Positions 23,903 through 31,113 of a DNA stretch of 64,000 nucleotides are shown piece after piece. Origin of the DNA: JAFDBW01 sp963825575 (GTDB taxonomy: Bacteria > Desulfobacterota > Desulfuromonadia > Desulfuromonadales > BM103); contig CAWGUB010000024.1 of NCBI GenBank assembly GCA_963825575.1, forward strand, positions 30,602 through 94,601. Reading direction: 5' to 3'. The notes beneath the pieces are model-generated. The model had not been told where the DNA came from and made no database searches. It was given only the letters and a program-made list of their open reading frames with translations. Position 1 is the stretch's first letter. Every line of letters begins with the position of its first letter. The position numbers were made by a program, and so were the translations under genes.

Positions 23903-24742
23903 ATGAACACCCTTCGCACGATTGTCCTACTTTCGGTTCTTACCCTCGGCCTGGTTTTCATCGGCGGCATGATTGGCGGCCAGCAGGGCGCACTGATCGC
24001 CCTGATCCTGGCCGGCGTCATGAACATGGGCTCTTACTGGTTTTCCGACAAGATCGTCATCAAGATGTATCGCGGCAGCGAGGTAACCAGCGGCCAGCTG
24101 TTTGACGTGGTTGCCGAAATCTGCCAGACCAACCAGCTGCCGATGCCAAAGGTTTACACCCTGCCGCAACCCACCCCGAATGCCTTCGCGACCGGCCGCA
24201 ACCCGGACCACGCCGTGGTCGCCGCAACCGAGGGGATTACCCAGATCCTGAGCCGCGACGAGCTGAAAGGGGTCATGGCTCACGAGATGAGCCACGTCAT
24301 GCATCGCGACATCCTGATCGGCTCGATCGCGGCAACCATCGCCGGTGCTATCGCCTATCTGGCGCACATGGCCCAGTGGTCAGCGATGTTCGGTGGTTTC
24401 GGCCGCGACGACGAGGACAGCAACCCGCTCGCCCTGATCGCCCTGGCAATTATCGCGCCGATGGCAGCGATGCTGATTCAGATGGCGATCTCCCGCTCCC
24501 GCGAATACGAAGCGGACAAGGGTGGAGCGCAGCTTTGCGGTAACCCGCTTTCCCTGGCCAACGCCTTGCGCAAACTGGAAAACGCCAACCAGGCCATGCC
24601 GATGCCCCGGGTCAACGAAGCCACCGCGCACATGTTCATCGTCAACCCCCTGCGCGGAGGCGGCGGTGTCAAAGCACTGTTTACCACTCATCCGCCGATG
24701 GCGGAGCGGATCCGGCGTCTCGAGGAGATGGCCGGAAGATAA
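23903..24742 (+). CDS. htpX: Heat-shock membrane protease HtpX
   Basis: Zinc metalloprotease that degrades misfolded inner-membrane proteins. 279 residues from ATG 23903. Two N-terminal membrane helices (about residues 5-25 and 30-50), then the zinc motif HEMSHVMHRD (about residue 130), two further hydrophobic segments (around 140-160 and 180-205) and the third ligand in SREYEADKGGA. The HPPMAERIRRLEEM block closes the domain. An opening 57 bases upstream would add a polar leader that is not typical. A strong terminator follows, separating it from rsmB. Confidence 0.95.
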   Translation: MNTLRTIVLLSVLTLGLVFIGGMIGGQQGALIALILAGVMNMGSYWFSDKIVIKMYRGSEVTSGQLFDVVAEICQTNQLPMPKVYTLPQPTPNAFATGRNPDHAVVAATEGITQILSRDELKGVMAHEMSHVMHRDILIGSIAATIAGAIAYLAHMAQWSAMFGGFGRDDEDSNPLALIALAIIAPMAAMLIQMAISRSREYEADKGGAQLCGNPLSLANALRKLENANQAMPMPRVNEATAHMFIVNPLRGGGGVKALFTTHPPMAERIRRLEEMAGR

Positions 24743-24762
24743 GTTGTGTACACTATGCAAAA

Positions 24763-24795
24763 GGACGGCTCCATTCGGAAGCCGTCCTTTTTTAT
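24763..24795 (+). terminator. Terminator after htpX
   Basis: GGACGGCT and AGCCGTCC pair around a 9-base loop, followed by seven T. Confidence 0.92.
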
Positions 24796-24915
24796 TAGTC
24801 TTAAAAGTTTTACTGCTTTTGGTGTTACTGCTTTGCTTTTTTACTGTGCCTTTCCCTCCCTTTGAGTGCCGCCGAACAGAATGAAATTAATCCGGACAAA
24901 CGAAGAAATCCCGCC

Positions 24916-24980
24916 CTGCTGATCGACGTTAATCCATTCGTCACCGGCTGCAGCAACAGGGGAGGAGAAGCATAAACGGA
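24916..24980 (+). repeat. Dispersed intergenic repeat, copy 3
   Basis: CTGCTGATCG, TTAATCCATTCGT, CCGGCTGCAGC and GGGGAGGA in the same order as the copy at 12932. The surrounding bases (24796-24915) are AT-rich with repeated TTACTGCTTT units and no gene. Confidence 0.55.
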
Positions 24981-24986
24981 TACTGA

Positions 24987-25023
24987 AATTATGGTGACAC
25001 AATGCTATTGTGTCACCATAATT
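24987..25023. repeat. Perfect 17-bp-arm palindrome between htpX and rsmB
   Basis: AATTATGGTGACACAAT, spacer GCT, then ATTGTGTCACCATAATT, with no mismatch. It ends 27 bp before the rsmB start codon. No T-run follows, so it is not a normal terminator. It could be a strong operator or an RNA hairpin that controls rsmB translation. Confidence 0.8.
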
Positions 25024-25050
25024 GGATTATCACATAACGATCAGGTCCAG

Positions 25051-26436
25051 ATGCCCACTCAACAAACAGTTAAAGAAATCAACGCCCGCTCGGGCGCCTA
25101 CGAAATCCTGCAGCGCGTCGAACAGGGCGGCTACGCCGACCGGTTGCTAGACAGCTACCTGCAACGGCACCCGACGCTGGACGCCCGCGAGAAAGGCCTG
25201 CTGACTGAGCTGGTCTACGGTATCCTGCGCCTGCGCGGTCGACTCGACTTCGCCCTCGGTCTGTTTTCCCGTCAGCCGCTGCAGAAGCTGGAAACCGATG
25301 CTTTGCTGCTGTTGCGCCTCGGCGCCTACCAGCTCCTCCAGCTCGACCGGGTTCCAGCCCATGCCGCAGTGCACGCCACCGTCGAACTGGCTAACCAGGT
25401 CGGCATGGGGCGGGTGGCCGGCCTGATCAACGGCACCTTGCGCACACTGGAAAGACAAAAGACGACCATTGTTTGGCCGGCACCGGATAAGCTGAGCGCT
25501 TACCTGCAGCACGTCTGCAGCCTGCCGAAATGGCTGGCAAAAGCCTTGCTGCACCAGTTCCCCAACGCAGAGTCGCAGGCACTGGCCGAAGCCCTGGCCC
25601 AGGCGCCACCACAGGCCCTCCGGGTCAACACCCTGAAGACCGATCGGCAGGGCTACCTTGCGGCGCTGGCTGAGGCAGGTCATTCGGCCCGGCCATGTCA
25701 TTATGCTCCGGAGGGAATCATTCTCGAGCAACGGGCATCACAGCCGTTGCCGGGTGACCACCAGGGCTGGTACCAGGTCCAGGACGAGGCAAGCATGCTG
25801 GTCTCTCATCTGCTCGATGTAAAGCCCGGCGACCGGATCCTTGATGCCTGCGCCGCTCCGGGCGGCAAAACCACCCACCTGGCGGCCCTGACTGGCAACC
25901 AGGCCAGGGTCATGGCTCTGGACAAATACCCGCAGAGAATCGAGCTGATAAAGCGGGGCGGGGAGCGTCTCGGCTGCCGAGGAATCGAAACCCTGTGCTG
26001 GGATCTCACCGCAGCCCCGGACGTCCTCGAACCGGAATCGTTTGACCGGGTCCTCGTCGACGCGCCCTGCAGCGGACTCGGGGTGTTGCGCCGCAATCCG
26101 GAAAGTCGCTGGAGCCGGAAACCGGCGGACATGGAAACGTTGTCGGCGCTGCAAACAACCATCCTCAATCACGTCGCGCCGCTGCTGCGTCCCGGCGGCC
26201 TCCTGCTCTATTCTGTGTGCACTTTTAGCGATGTAGAGACCGATGCCGTGGTCCGGCAGTTTCTGGCGACTCATCCCGATATGACCCTTGAGAACTTGCG
26301 CAGCGCTCTGCCTCCGGAATGGCACGAGCTAACAACCGACAGCGGCTGTCTGCGCACCCTGCCACATCGTCACGACGGCATGGATGCCTTCTTTGCGGCA
26401 AGGTTTGTTAAAGAACAGGTAAGAGGAAAGGGGTAA
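25051..26436 (+). CDS. rsmB: 16S rRNA m5C967 methyltransferase
   Basis: Uses S-adenosylmethionine to methylate C967 of 16S rRNA. 461 residues. The N-terminal NusB-like RNA-binding domain (about 15-150) starts GAYEILQRVEQGGYADRLLD. The catalytic domain has the cofactor loop DACAAPGGKTTHLA, motif IV VDAPCSGLGVLRRNP with one catalytic Cys and motif VI YSVCTFSDVE with the second. The ATG at 25051 is preferred; an ORF start 60 bases upstream would begin inside the palindrome. rpe follows after 183 bp. Confidence 0.95.
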   Translation: MPTQQTVKEINARSGAYEILQRVEQGGYADRLLDSYLQRHPTLDAREKGLLTELVYGILRLRGRLDFALGLFSRQPLQKLETDALLLLRLGAYQLLQLDRVPAHAAVHATVELANQVGMGRVAGLINGTLRTLERQKTTIVWPAPDKLSAYLQHVCSLPKWLAKALLHQFPNAESQALAEALAQAPPQALRVNTLKTDRQGYLAALAEAGHSARPCHYAPEGIILEQRASQPLPGDHQGWYQVQDEASMLVSHLLDVKPGDRILDACAAPGGKTTHLAALTGNQARVMALDKYPQRIELIKRGGERLGCRGIETLCWDLTAAPDVLEPESFDRVLVDAPCSGLGVLRRNPESRWSRKPADMETLSALQTTILNHVAPLLRPGGLLLYSVCTFSDVETDAVVRQFLATHPDMTLENLRSALPPEWHELTTDSGCLRTLPHRHDGMDAFFAARFVKEQVRGKG

Positions 26437-26619
26437 TAGGAAAGCGCCTCTAGGCCAATCAACGTTTCAACAAGCTTCTGCCTCTCACCTCTTTCCTCTT
26501 CCCCCACTTCTCCTTTCAACTGGCCAAACCATTTTCAAATAGGTTATAAAGAACCAGCAGCTTAATCTTTTGCATGGCCTGCAGACCACAACAGGCGGTC
26601 CATGTTCCGGAGATTCATC

Positions 26620-27285
26620 ATGATCAAAATCGCCCCATCAATCCTGTCCGCCGATTTTTCACGTTTGGGCGAGGAAGTCCAGGCTATTGACCGGGCCGGT
26701 GCCGACTACATCCATGTTGATGTCATGGACGGCCACTTCGTGCCGAACATTACTATCGGGCCGCTGGTGGTCGATGCCCTGCGCAAGGTCACCGCCAAAC
26801 CACTCGACGTTCACCTGATGATTGAGAACCCGGACCGGTATATTCCCGACTTCGCCAAAGCCGGCGCTGATATCATCACCGTCCATCAGGAAGCGGTGCC
26901 GCACCTGCACCGTACCGTACAACTGATCAAAAGCCTCGGCAAGCAGGCCGGAGTTTCGCTTAACCCGGCAACCCCGGTGGAGACGCTCGATCTGATCCTC
27001 GATGAACTCGACCTGGTGCTGGTCATGTCAGTCAACCCGGGCTTTGGTGGACAGGCATTCATTCCCTCGGCTCTCGACAAGATTCGTGCCCTGCGACAGC
27101 GCATCACGCAACGCGGTCTCGCCACGGAACTACAGGTCGATGGCGGTGTCAAAATCGACAATATCCGTGAAGTGGTGGCCGCCGGAGCCAATGTCCTGGT
27201 GGCAGGCAGCGCCGTATTCAACTCCGACGACTATGCCGCAACCATCACGGCCTTGCGGGAGAGTGCTGTCAGTACAACCGTCTGA
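26620..27285 (+). CDS. rpe: Ribulose-phosphate 3-epimerase
   Basis: Interconverts ribulose 5-phosphate and xylulose 5-phosphate in the pentose phosphate pathway. 221-residue TIM barrel with APSILSADFSRLGEEV at the N-terminus, HVDVMDGHFVPNI (metal His and catalytic Asp), HLMIENP, VMSVNPGFGGQ and the second catalytic Asp in LQVDGGVK. The ATG at 26620 has CCGGAG eight bases upstream. It overlaps the Nudix gene (TGATG). Confidence 0.97.
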   Translation: MIKIAPSILSADFSRLGEEVQAIDRAGADYIHVDVMDGHFVPNITIGPLVVDALRKVTAKPLDVHLMIENPDRYIPDFAKAGADIITVHQEAVPHLHRTVQLIKSLGKQAGVSLNPATPVETLDLILDELDLVLVMSVNPGFGGQAFIPSALDKIRALRQRITQRGLATELQVDGGVKIDNIREVVAAGANVLVAGSAVFNSDDYAATITALRESAVSTTV

Positions 27286-27851
27286 TGCTCGATCGCAAAC
27301 GCCTGGCCAGCCACCTTCAGGCTTTCCCGCGCCAGACCATCCCGGTCGGCTCCTTACGTCCGGCCGCAGTCCTGGTCCCCCTGTTTCAACGCAACGGCGA
27401 TGATCACCTGCTCTTTACCGAGCGAACAGCCCACCTCGAACACCATGCCGGGGAGATTTCCTTTCCGGGCGGCGGCCACGATGCCAAGGACCTAAACCTG
27501 TCGGTCACGGCGTTGCGCGAAACCGAAGAGGAGCTCGGCATCCCGAGGAGCCAGGTCGATGTCCTCGGCCGCCTGGACGATTTCTACTCGATCTACGGCT
27601 ACCACGTGATCCCTTATATCGGTGTGATTCCAAGCCCCGACAATCTGCAGCACGACCCCTTTGAGATTGCCGGCACCTTCGAAGCTCCGCTCGATTATTT
27701 CCGTAATCCGGCAATCCACCGGATCGAAGACTGGCGGCACCGCGGACGCACCCACCTGGTGGACTTCTACCAGTTCGAGGAACATGTCATCTGGGGACTG
27801 ACCGCCGCGATCCTGCGCCAGTTCCTCGAAGAAACGACGGTCTTGCGTTGA
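27285..27851 (+). CDS. Nudix hydrolase, CoA-pyrophosphatase (NudL)-like
   Basis: 188 residues. The Nudix box is GGGHDAKDLNLSVTALRETE continuing EELGI, with the metal-binding REtEEL core. Directly before it, TAHLEHHAGEISFPGG is the signature of the NudL/YeaB branch, which cleaves CoA to 3',5'-ADP and phosphopantetheine. The start overlaps the rpe stop, so the pair is co-translated. Whether CoA is the true substrate is inference from the motif. Confidence 0.88.
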   Translation: MLDRKRLASHLQAFPRQTIPVGSLRPAAVLVPLFQRNGDDHLLFTERTAHLEHHAGEISFPGGGHDAKDLNLSVTALRETEEELGIPRSQVDVLGRLDDFYSIYGYHVIPYIGVIPSPDNLQHDPFEIAGTFEAPLDYFRNPAIHRIEDWRHRGRTHLVDFYQFEEHVIWGLTAAILRQFLEETTVLR

Positions 27852-27900
27852 GGGGGAAGGACTCTGACAGGGGGTCTGTCAGGCGATCGGAAAAAGATCT

Positions 27901-28191
27901 TCAGACGGGCTGAAAGGTTGCGCCGAAAGGGAAGCCGAGGCCGAGCAGATCGTCGAGGACGCCCCGTTCATCGAGATCGAAAAGCTCGGTACAGCCACCG
28001 AGCAGATCGTCATTGACGAAAATCACCGGGACGGCCTGCCGTTGGCTGCGGTGCCGCATTTCTGCTGCCATGAGGAGGTCATTGGTGATATCATGCTCGG
28101 CAAAATCAACCCCCTTGATGCGCAGGAGATCCTTGGCACGTTGGCAGTAAGCACAATTACGCTTGGTATAGATTTCTACACTGATTCCCAT
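27901..28191 (-). CDS. Glutaredoxin (GrxC-like)
   Basis: 96-residue thioredoxin-fold protein with a dithiol active site CAYC near residue 13 (VEIYTKRNCAYCQRAKDLL). The conserved cis-Pro is in AVPVIFVNDDLLGGC, which also carries the GG glutathione-binding turn. It should reduce disulfides or glutathionylated proteins in the cytoplasm. It converges with the Nudix gene and diverges from the lipoprotein gene. Confidence 0.92.
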   Translation of the reverse strand: MGISVEIYTKRNCAYCQRAKDLLRIKGVDFAEHDITNDLLMAAEMRHRSQRQAVPVIFVNDDLLGGCTELFDLDERGVLDDLLGLGFPFGATFQPV

Positions 28192-28275
28192 TGCAACCTG
28201 TTCCGGGATGGATTTCCACTAAAGGACAAGATACCCCAAACCACCGAGGATGCAAGCGACAGAAAGGAAAATTCT

Positions 28276-28701
28276 GTGAAGATGACTGGCTGGAAATTAT
28301 TGTGCGGATTTTTCATGGTGCTGACCCTGGTCGGCTGCAACTATCATGACAAGCAGGTCGCCGAGGTCGGTGACAATAGCCTGGAAGACTTCGTCTCTGC
28401 CCTGCGCTGGAAGCAATACCAGGTCGCGGCCAGTCTCATGCAGCCGGAATTCCGCCAGGAATTCATCAAAACCTTCACTGCGTTCAAGAATGATCTGCAC
28501 ATATCCGATGTCAGACAGGTGGATATGCAAGTTTTCGAAGAGGGCCGGCGCATAGAAACCGTTATTGAGATGGATTACACCCTGCTGCCTTCCATCACGC
28601 TCAAGACCTTCACTTTTGACCAGATCTGGGTCTATACCGAGGAGAGCGACACGGCTCAGGGGGGGTTTTTGATCGTCACACCGTTTCCTGAATTCCCCTG
28701 A
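28276..28701 (+). CDS. Small uncharacterised lipoprotein
   Basis: 141 residues from a GTG (or 139 from the ATG two codons later). AAAGGAAA lies at a better distance from the GTG. The signal peptide ends at lipobox LTLVGC. The mature part (NYHDKQVAEVGDNSLEDFVSALRWKQYQ) resembles the cystatin/NTF2-like alpha-beta domains found in small lipoproteins that have a Trp-x-x-Tyr pattern and an acidic C-terminus. No catalytic motif. It stands alone, divergent from the glutaredoxin gene. Confidence 0.8.
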   Translation: MKMTGWKLLCGFFMVLTLVGCNYHDKQVAEVGDNSLEDFVSALRWKQYQVAASLMQPEFRQEFIKTFTAFKNDLHISDVRQVDMQVFEEGRRIETVIEMDYTLLPSITLKTFTFDQIWVYTEESDTAQGGFLIVTPFPEFP

Positions 28702-28835
28702 GTTTGTCATCGAGCCTCGCAAACCACTCTTAATTAGAAACGTGGCAGGCCGCTGCGCCTGCATGCTGCGTGATGGGTCGCGTCCGTTCAGCTGAAAAGC
28801 CTTGGCTAGAGCGTCCCTCCACGCTCAATTTTCCC

Positions 28836-28884
28836 TTGATTTACCGGTTATCCCTGTGGTATTTAGCTGCATACTGTATACAAT
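28836..28884 (+). promoter_or_regulatory. Promoter and GntR-type operator upstream of sfrB
   Basis: TTGATT (28836-28841), an 18-bp spacer, then TATTTA (28860-28865). The motif ATACTGTATACAAT (28871-28884) lies on or just after the predicted start. The 12-mer ATACTGTATACA recurs in front of the gntR gene at 54289-54300. Repression by that regulator is the simplest reading. Confidence 0.55.
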
Positions 28885-28926
28885 CATGAATAGAATGAAA
28901 CGTTCAGGCACATACCGCTACAAATA

Positions 28927-28946
28927 AGCGCTGAGGCGCTTTTTTT
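28927..28946 (+). terminator. Leader terminator upstream of sfrB
   Basis: AGCGC, loop TGAG, GCGCT, then a run of seven T, 48 bases before the sfrB start codon and downstream of the predicted promoter. It may act as an attenuator. Confidence 0.55.
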
Positions 28947-28993
28947 GCTGTGGTTCTGTGTGCTGAAAACCTGACCTGAATGGGAGGTTCAAC

Positions 28994-30943
28994 TTGGCTG
29001 AAGTCGTTTTTTCCAGCTGGGGCGGCAAGGTGATCGACAATCGGCAGGGCGGAGAACCGGAAGCTGCGGTTTTCAAGCTGCCGGAAAACTACCTTGATGA
29101 AGGCAAGATAGCTGCCTTCATGGGCTGGGACGGTGTGATCGTCCTGGACAAAGATGTCGACGTTGTGACCATGGCCGCCGAGTACATGCAGAATGTCCAG
29201 GAGAAGTATTGTTGTGCCAAATGCACCCCCGGGAAGCGCGGCACACGGGTCATGATGGACACTCTGTCTCGCATCCTTGCCGGCCACGGTGATGAAAGCG
29301 ACCTGGACACCCTGTCCGGGCTGGCCGACCTGCTCGACAATTGCAAGTGCACACTCTGCATGACGGCCGCCAAACCGGTCCTCGATACCGTCAAACATTT
29401 TCGCGATGACTATCTGGCCTACTTGCGCGGCGAGCGCAAGACGAAAAAAGCCAAAGCCTATCACTCCAAGCTGACAGCGCCCTGCATGGACCGTTGTCCG
29501 GCCCATATTGATATCCCGGCCTACGTCGAAGAGATCAAGGACTATCGCCACGACGAATCGCTGGCGACGATCCGCGATTACATGCCGATTGCAGCGGTCT
29601 GCGGCCGCGTCTGCCCGCACCCCTGCGAGACAGCCTGCCGCCGTGCCCTGGTTGACGAACCGATCAGCATCATGGTGCTCAAGCGCGTTGCCTCGGACCA
29701 CGAGTGGCTGCACAACCACACCCCGCCGATGCAGCCGAAGCCCTCGACCGGCAAAAAAGTCATGGTCGTCGGCGCCGGCCCTGCGGGCCTGACTACGGCC
29801 TACTATCTGGCCCTGGAAGGCCATCAAGTCAAGATTATCGACATGCTCAACGAGCCGGGAGGTACGGTTGCCGTCGGGATTCCTGACTACCGCATGCCCC
29901 GCGACCTCCTGCAGCGTGAAGCCGACGTGATCGCCGCTCTCGGCGTCGAGATCGAATACGGCGTCAAACTCGGCCGTGATGTCTCGCTGCGCGAACTGAA
30001 GGAACAATACGATGCGGTCTTCCTCGGCACCGGTGCATTCAAGTCAAAGCCGATGGGTGTCGAAGGCGAGGACCAGGGCTACGACGGCTTCTCCGAAGGC
30101 GGTATCCACTACCTGCGTAAAGTGGCTCTTGGCGAGCCGATAGAGACACCGCCGCGCGTGGTGGTGGTCGGTGGCGGCAACACCGCGATTGACTGCGTGC
30201 GTGTTGCGCTGCGCGAAGGGGCAAAGGAATCGATCCTGCTCTACCGCCGAACCCGCAAGGAGATGCCGGCTGAGTCCTACGAGGTCGATGACGCCGAGGA
30301 AGAAAACGTCAAATTCTTCTTCCTGGCTCTGCCGACCAAGCTGATCACCGTGGATAACAAGATCGTCGGAATCGAAGTACAGAAGATGGAACTGGGTGAA
30401 CCCGATGACTCCGGTCGCCGTCGCCCGGTGCCGGTTCCCGGCAGCGAATATATCCTGGATTGCGATCTGGTCATCCCTGCGATCGGCCAGGACCCCGACC
30501 TTTCCTACCTGGAAGACGGAGATTACGGCATCAAGCAGACTCGTTGGAACAGCATCGTTACCCACGGCGGCACCATGATGACTGACAACGAAGGCATCTT
30601 TGCCGGTGGCGACTGTGAGTACGGTGCCATGACTGTTGTCCTGGCCGTCGGCCACGGCCGGCGCGCAGCCCGCGTCATGCACCGCTACCTGATGGAAGGC
30701 AAGGCGTACCTTGATGAAGAGGATGCCATGGAAGACATTATCAACGGCCTTGGCACCTTCGACAAGGAAGAGAACGTCGGCATCTGCGGCGGTCTGCATC
30801 GCGAACACCAGCCCAAGGTGAACGGCGCCGAACGGGCACAGAATTACGAAGAAATCGAACTGGCCATGCCGGAGAGCCAGGCGGTACGCGAGGCCGAACG
30901 CTGCCTGCGCTGCTACCGGGTCGGCATGCTGGCAGTCAACTGA
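28994..30943 (+). CDS. sfrB: SfrB-like NAD(P)H oxidoreductase beta subunit (GltD-type)
   Basis: 649 residues. In Geobacter, SfrAB is a cytoplasmic NADPH-oxidising complex first isolated as an Fe(III) reductase and later linked to NADPH oxidation during acetate growth. The N-terminal domain has CCAKCTPGK and CKCTLC (NuoF-like 4Fe-4S site, about residues 70-120). Then comes a GltD-like 4Fe-4S domain (CMDRCPAHIDIPAY, CGRVCPHPCETACRR) and an FAD/NAD(P) oxidoreductase region (VMVVGAGPAGLTTAYYL near 253, VVVVGGGNTAIDCVRVAL near 390, IFAGGDCEYGA near 535). The TTG at 28994 has GGGAGG six bases upstream and is the likely start. sfrA follows after 170 bp. Confidence 0.93.
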   Translation: MAEVVFSSWGGKVIDNRQGGEPEAAVFKLPENYLDEGKIAAFMGWDGVIVLDKDVDVVTMAAEYMQNVQEKYCCAKCTPGKRGTRVMMDTLSRILAGHGDESDLDTLSGLADLLDNCKCTLCMTAAKPVLDTVKHFRDDYLAYLRGERKTKKAKAYHSKLTAPCMDRCPAHIDIPAYVEEIKDYRHDESLATIRDYMPIAAVCGRVCPHPCETACRRALVDEPISIMVLKRVASDHEWLHNHTPPMQPKPSTGKKVMVVGAGPAGLTTAYYLALEGHQVKIIDMLNEPGGTVAVGIPDYRMPRDLLQREADVIAALGVEIEYGVKLGRDVSLRELKEQYDAVFLGTGAFKSKPMGVEGEDQGYDGFSEGGIHYLRKVALGEPIETPPRVVVVGGGNTAIDCVRVALREGAKESILLYRRTRKEMPAESYEVDDAEEENVKFFFLALPTKLITVDNKIVGIEVQKMELGEPDDSGRRRPVPVPGSEYILDCDLVIPAIGQDPDLSYLEDGDYGIKQTRWNSIVTHGGTMMTDNEGIFAGGDCEYGAMTVVLAVGHGRRAARVMHRYLMEGKAYLDEEDAMEDIINGLGTFDKEENVGICGGLHREHQPKVNGAERAQNYEEIELAMPESQAVREAERCLRCYRVGMLAVN

Positions 30944-30963
30944 GATTTATAAAAGCGGAACTC

Positions 30964-31023
30964 AGAACCAAGGATTCAGAATCCAGGAAGAACCCTGTTT
31001 TTGAATGCTGGAGACTTGGTTCT
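30964..31023 (+). repeat. Stem-loop in the sfrB-sfrA intercistronic gap
   Basis: AGAACCAAG (30964-30972) and CTTGGTTCT (31015-31023) can pair around a 42-base loop with a weaker inner pairing. It could set the relative expression of the two subunits. No promoter is obvious in the gap. Confidence 0.5.
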
Positions 31024-31113
31024 TCGCAAAGCCTTGGTCTCAACCTTTCGACAGATGTCGTAAAGGAAGCGACAATAATCCTTCACTAGATTAACCATAA
31101 AAGGGCAGATTCG

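Noticed and set aside
24991..25050. Earlier start of rsmB inside the palindrome
   Set aside because: The extra 20 residues are encoded by the palindrome, are not like RsmB N-termini and have no ribosome-binding site.
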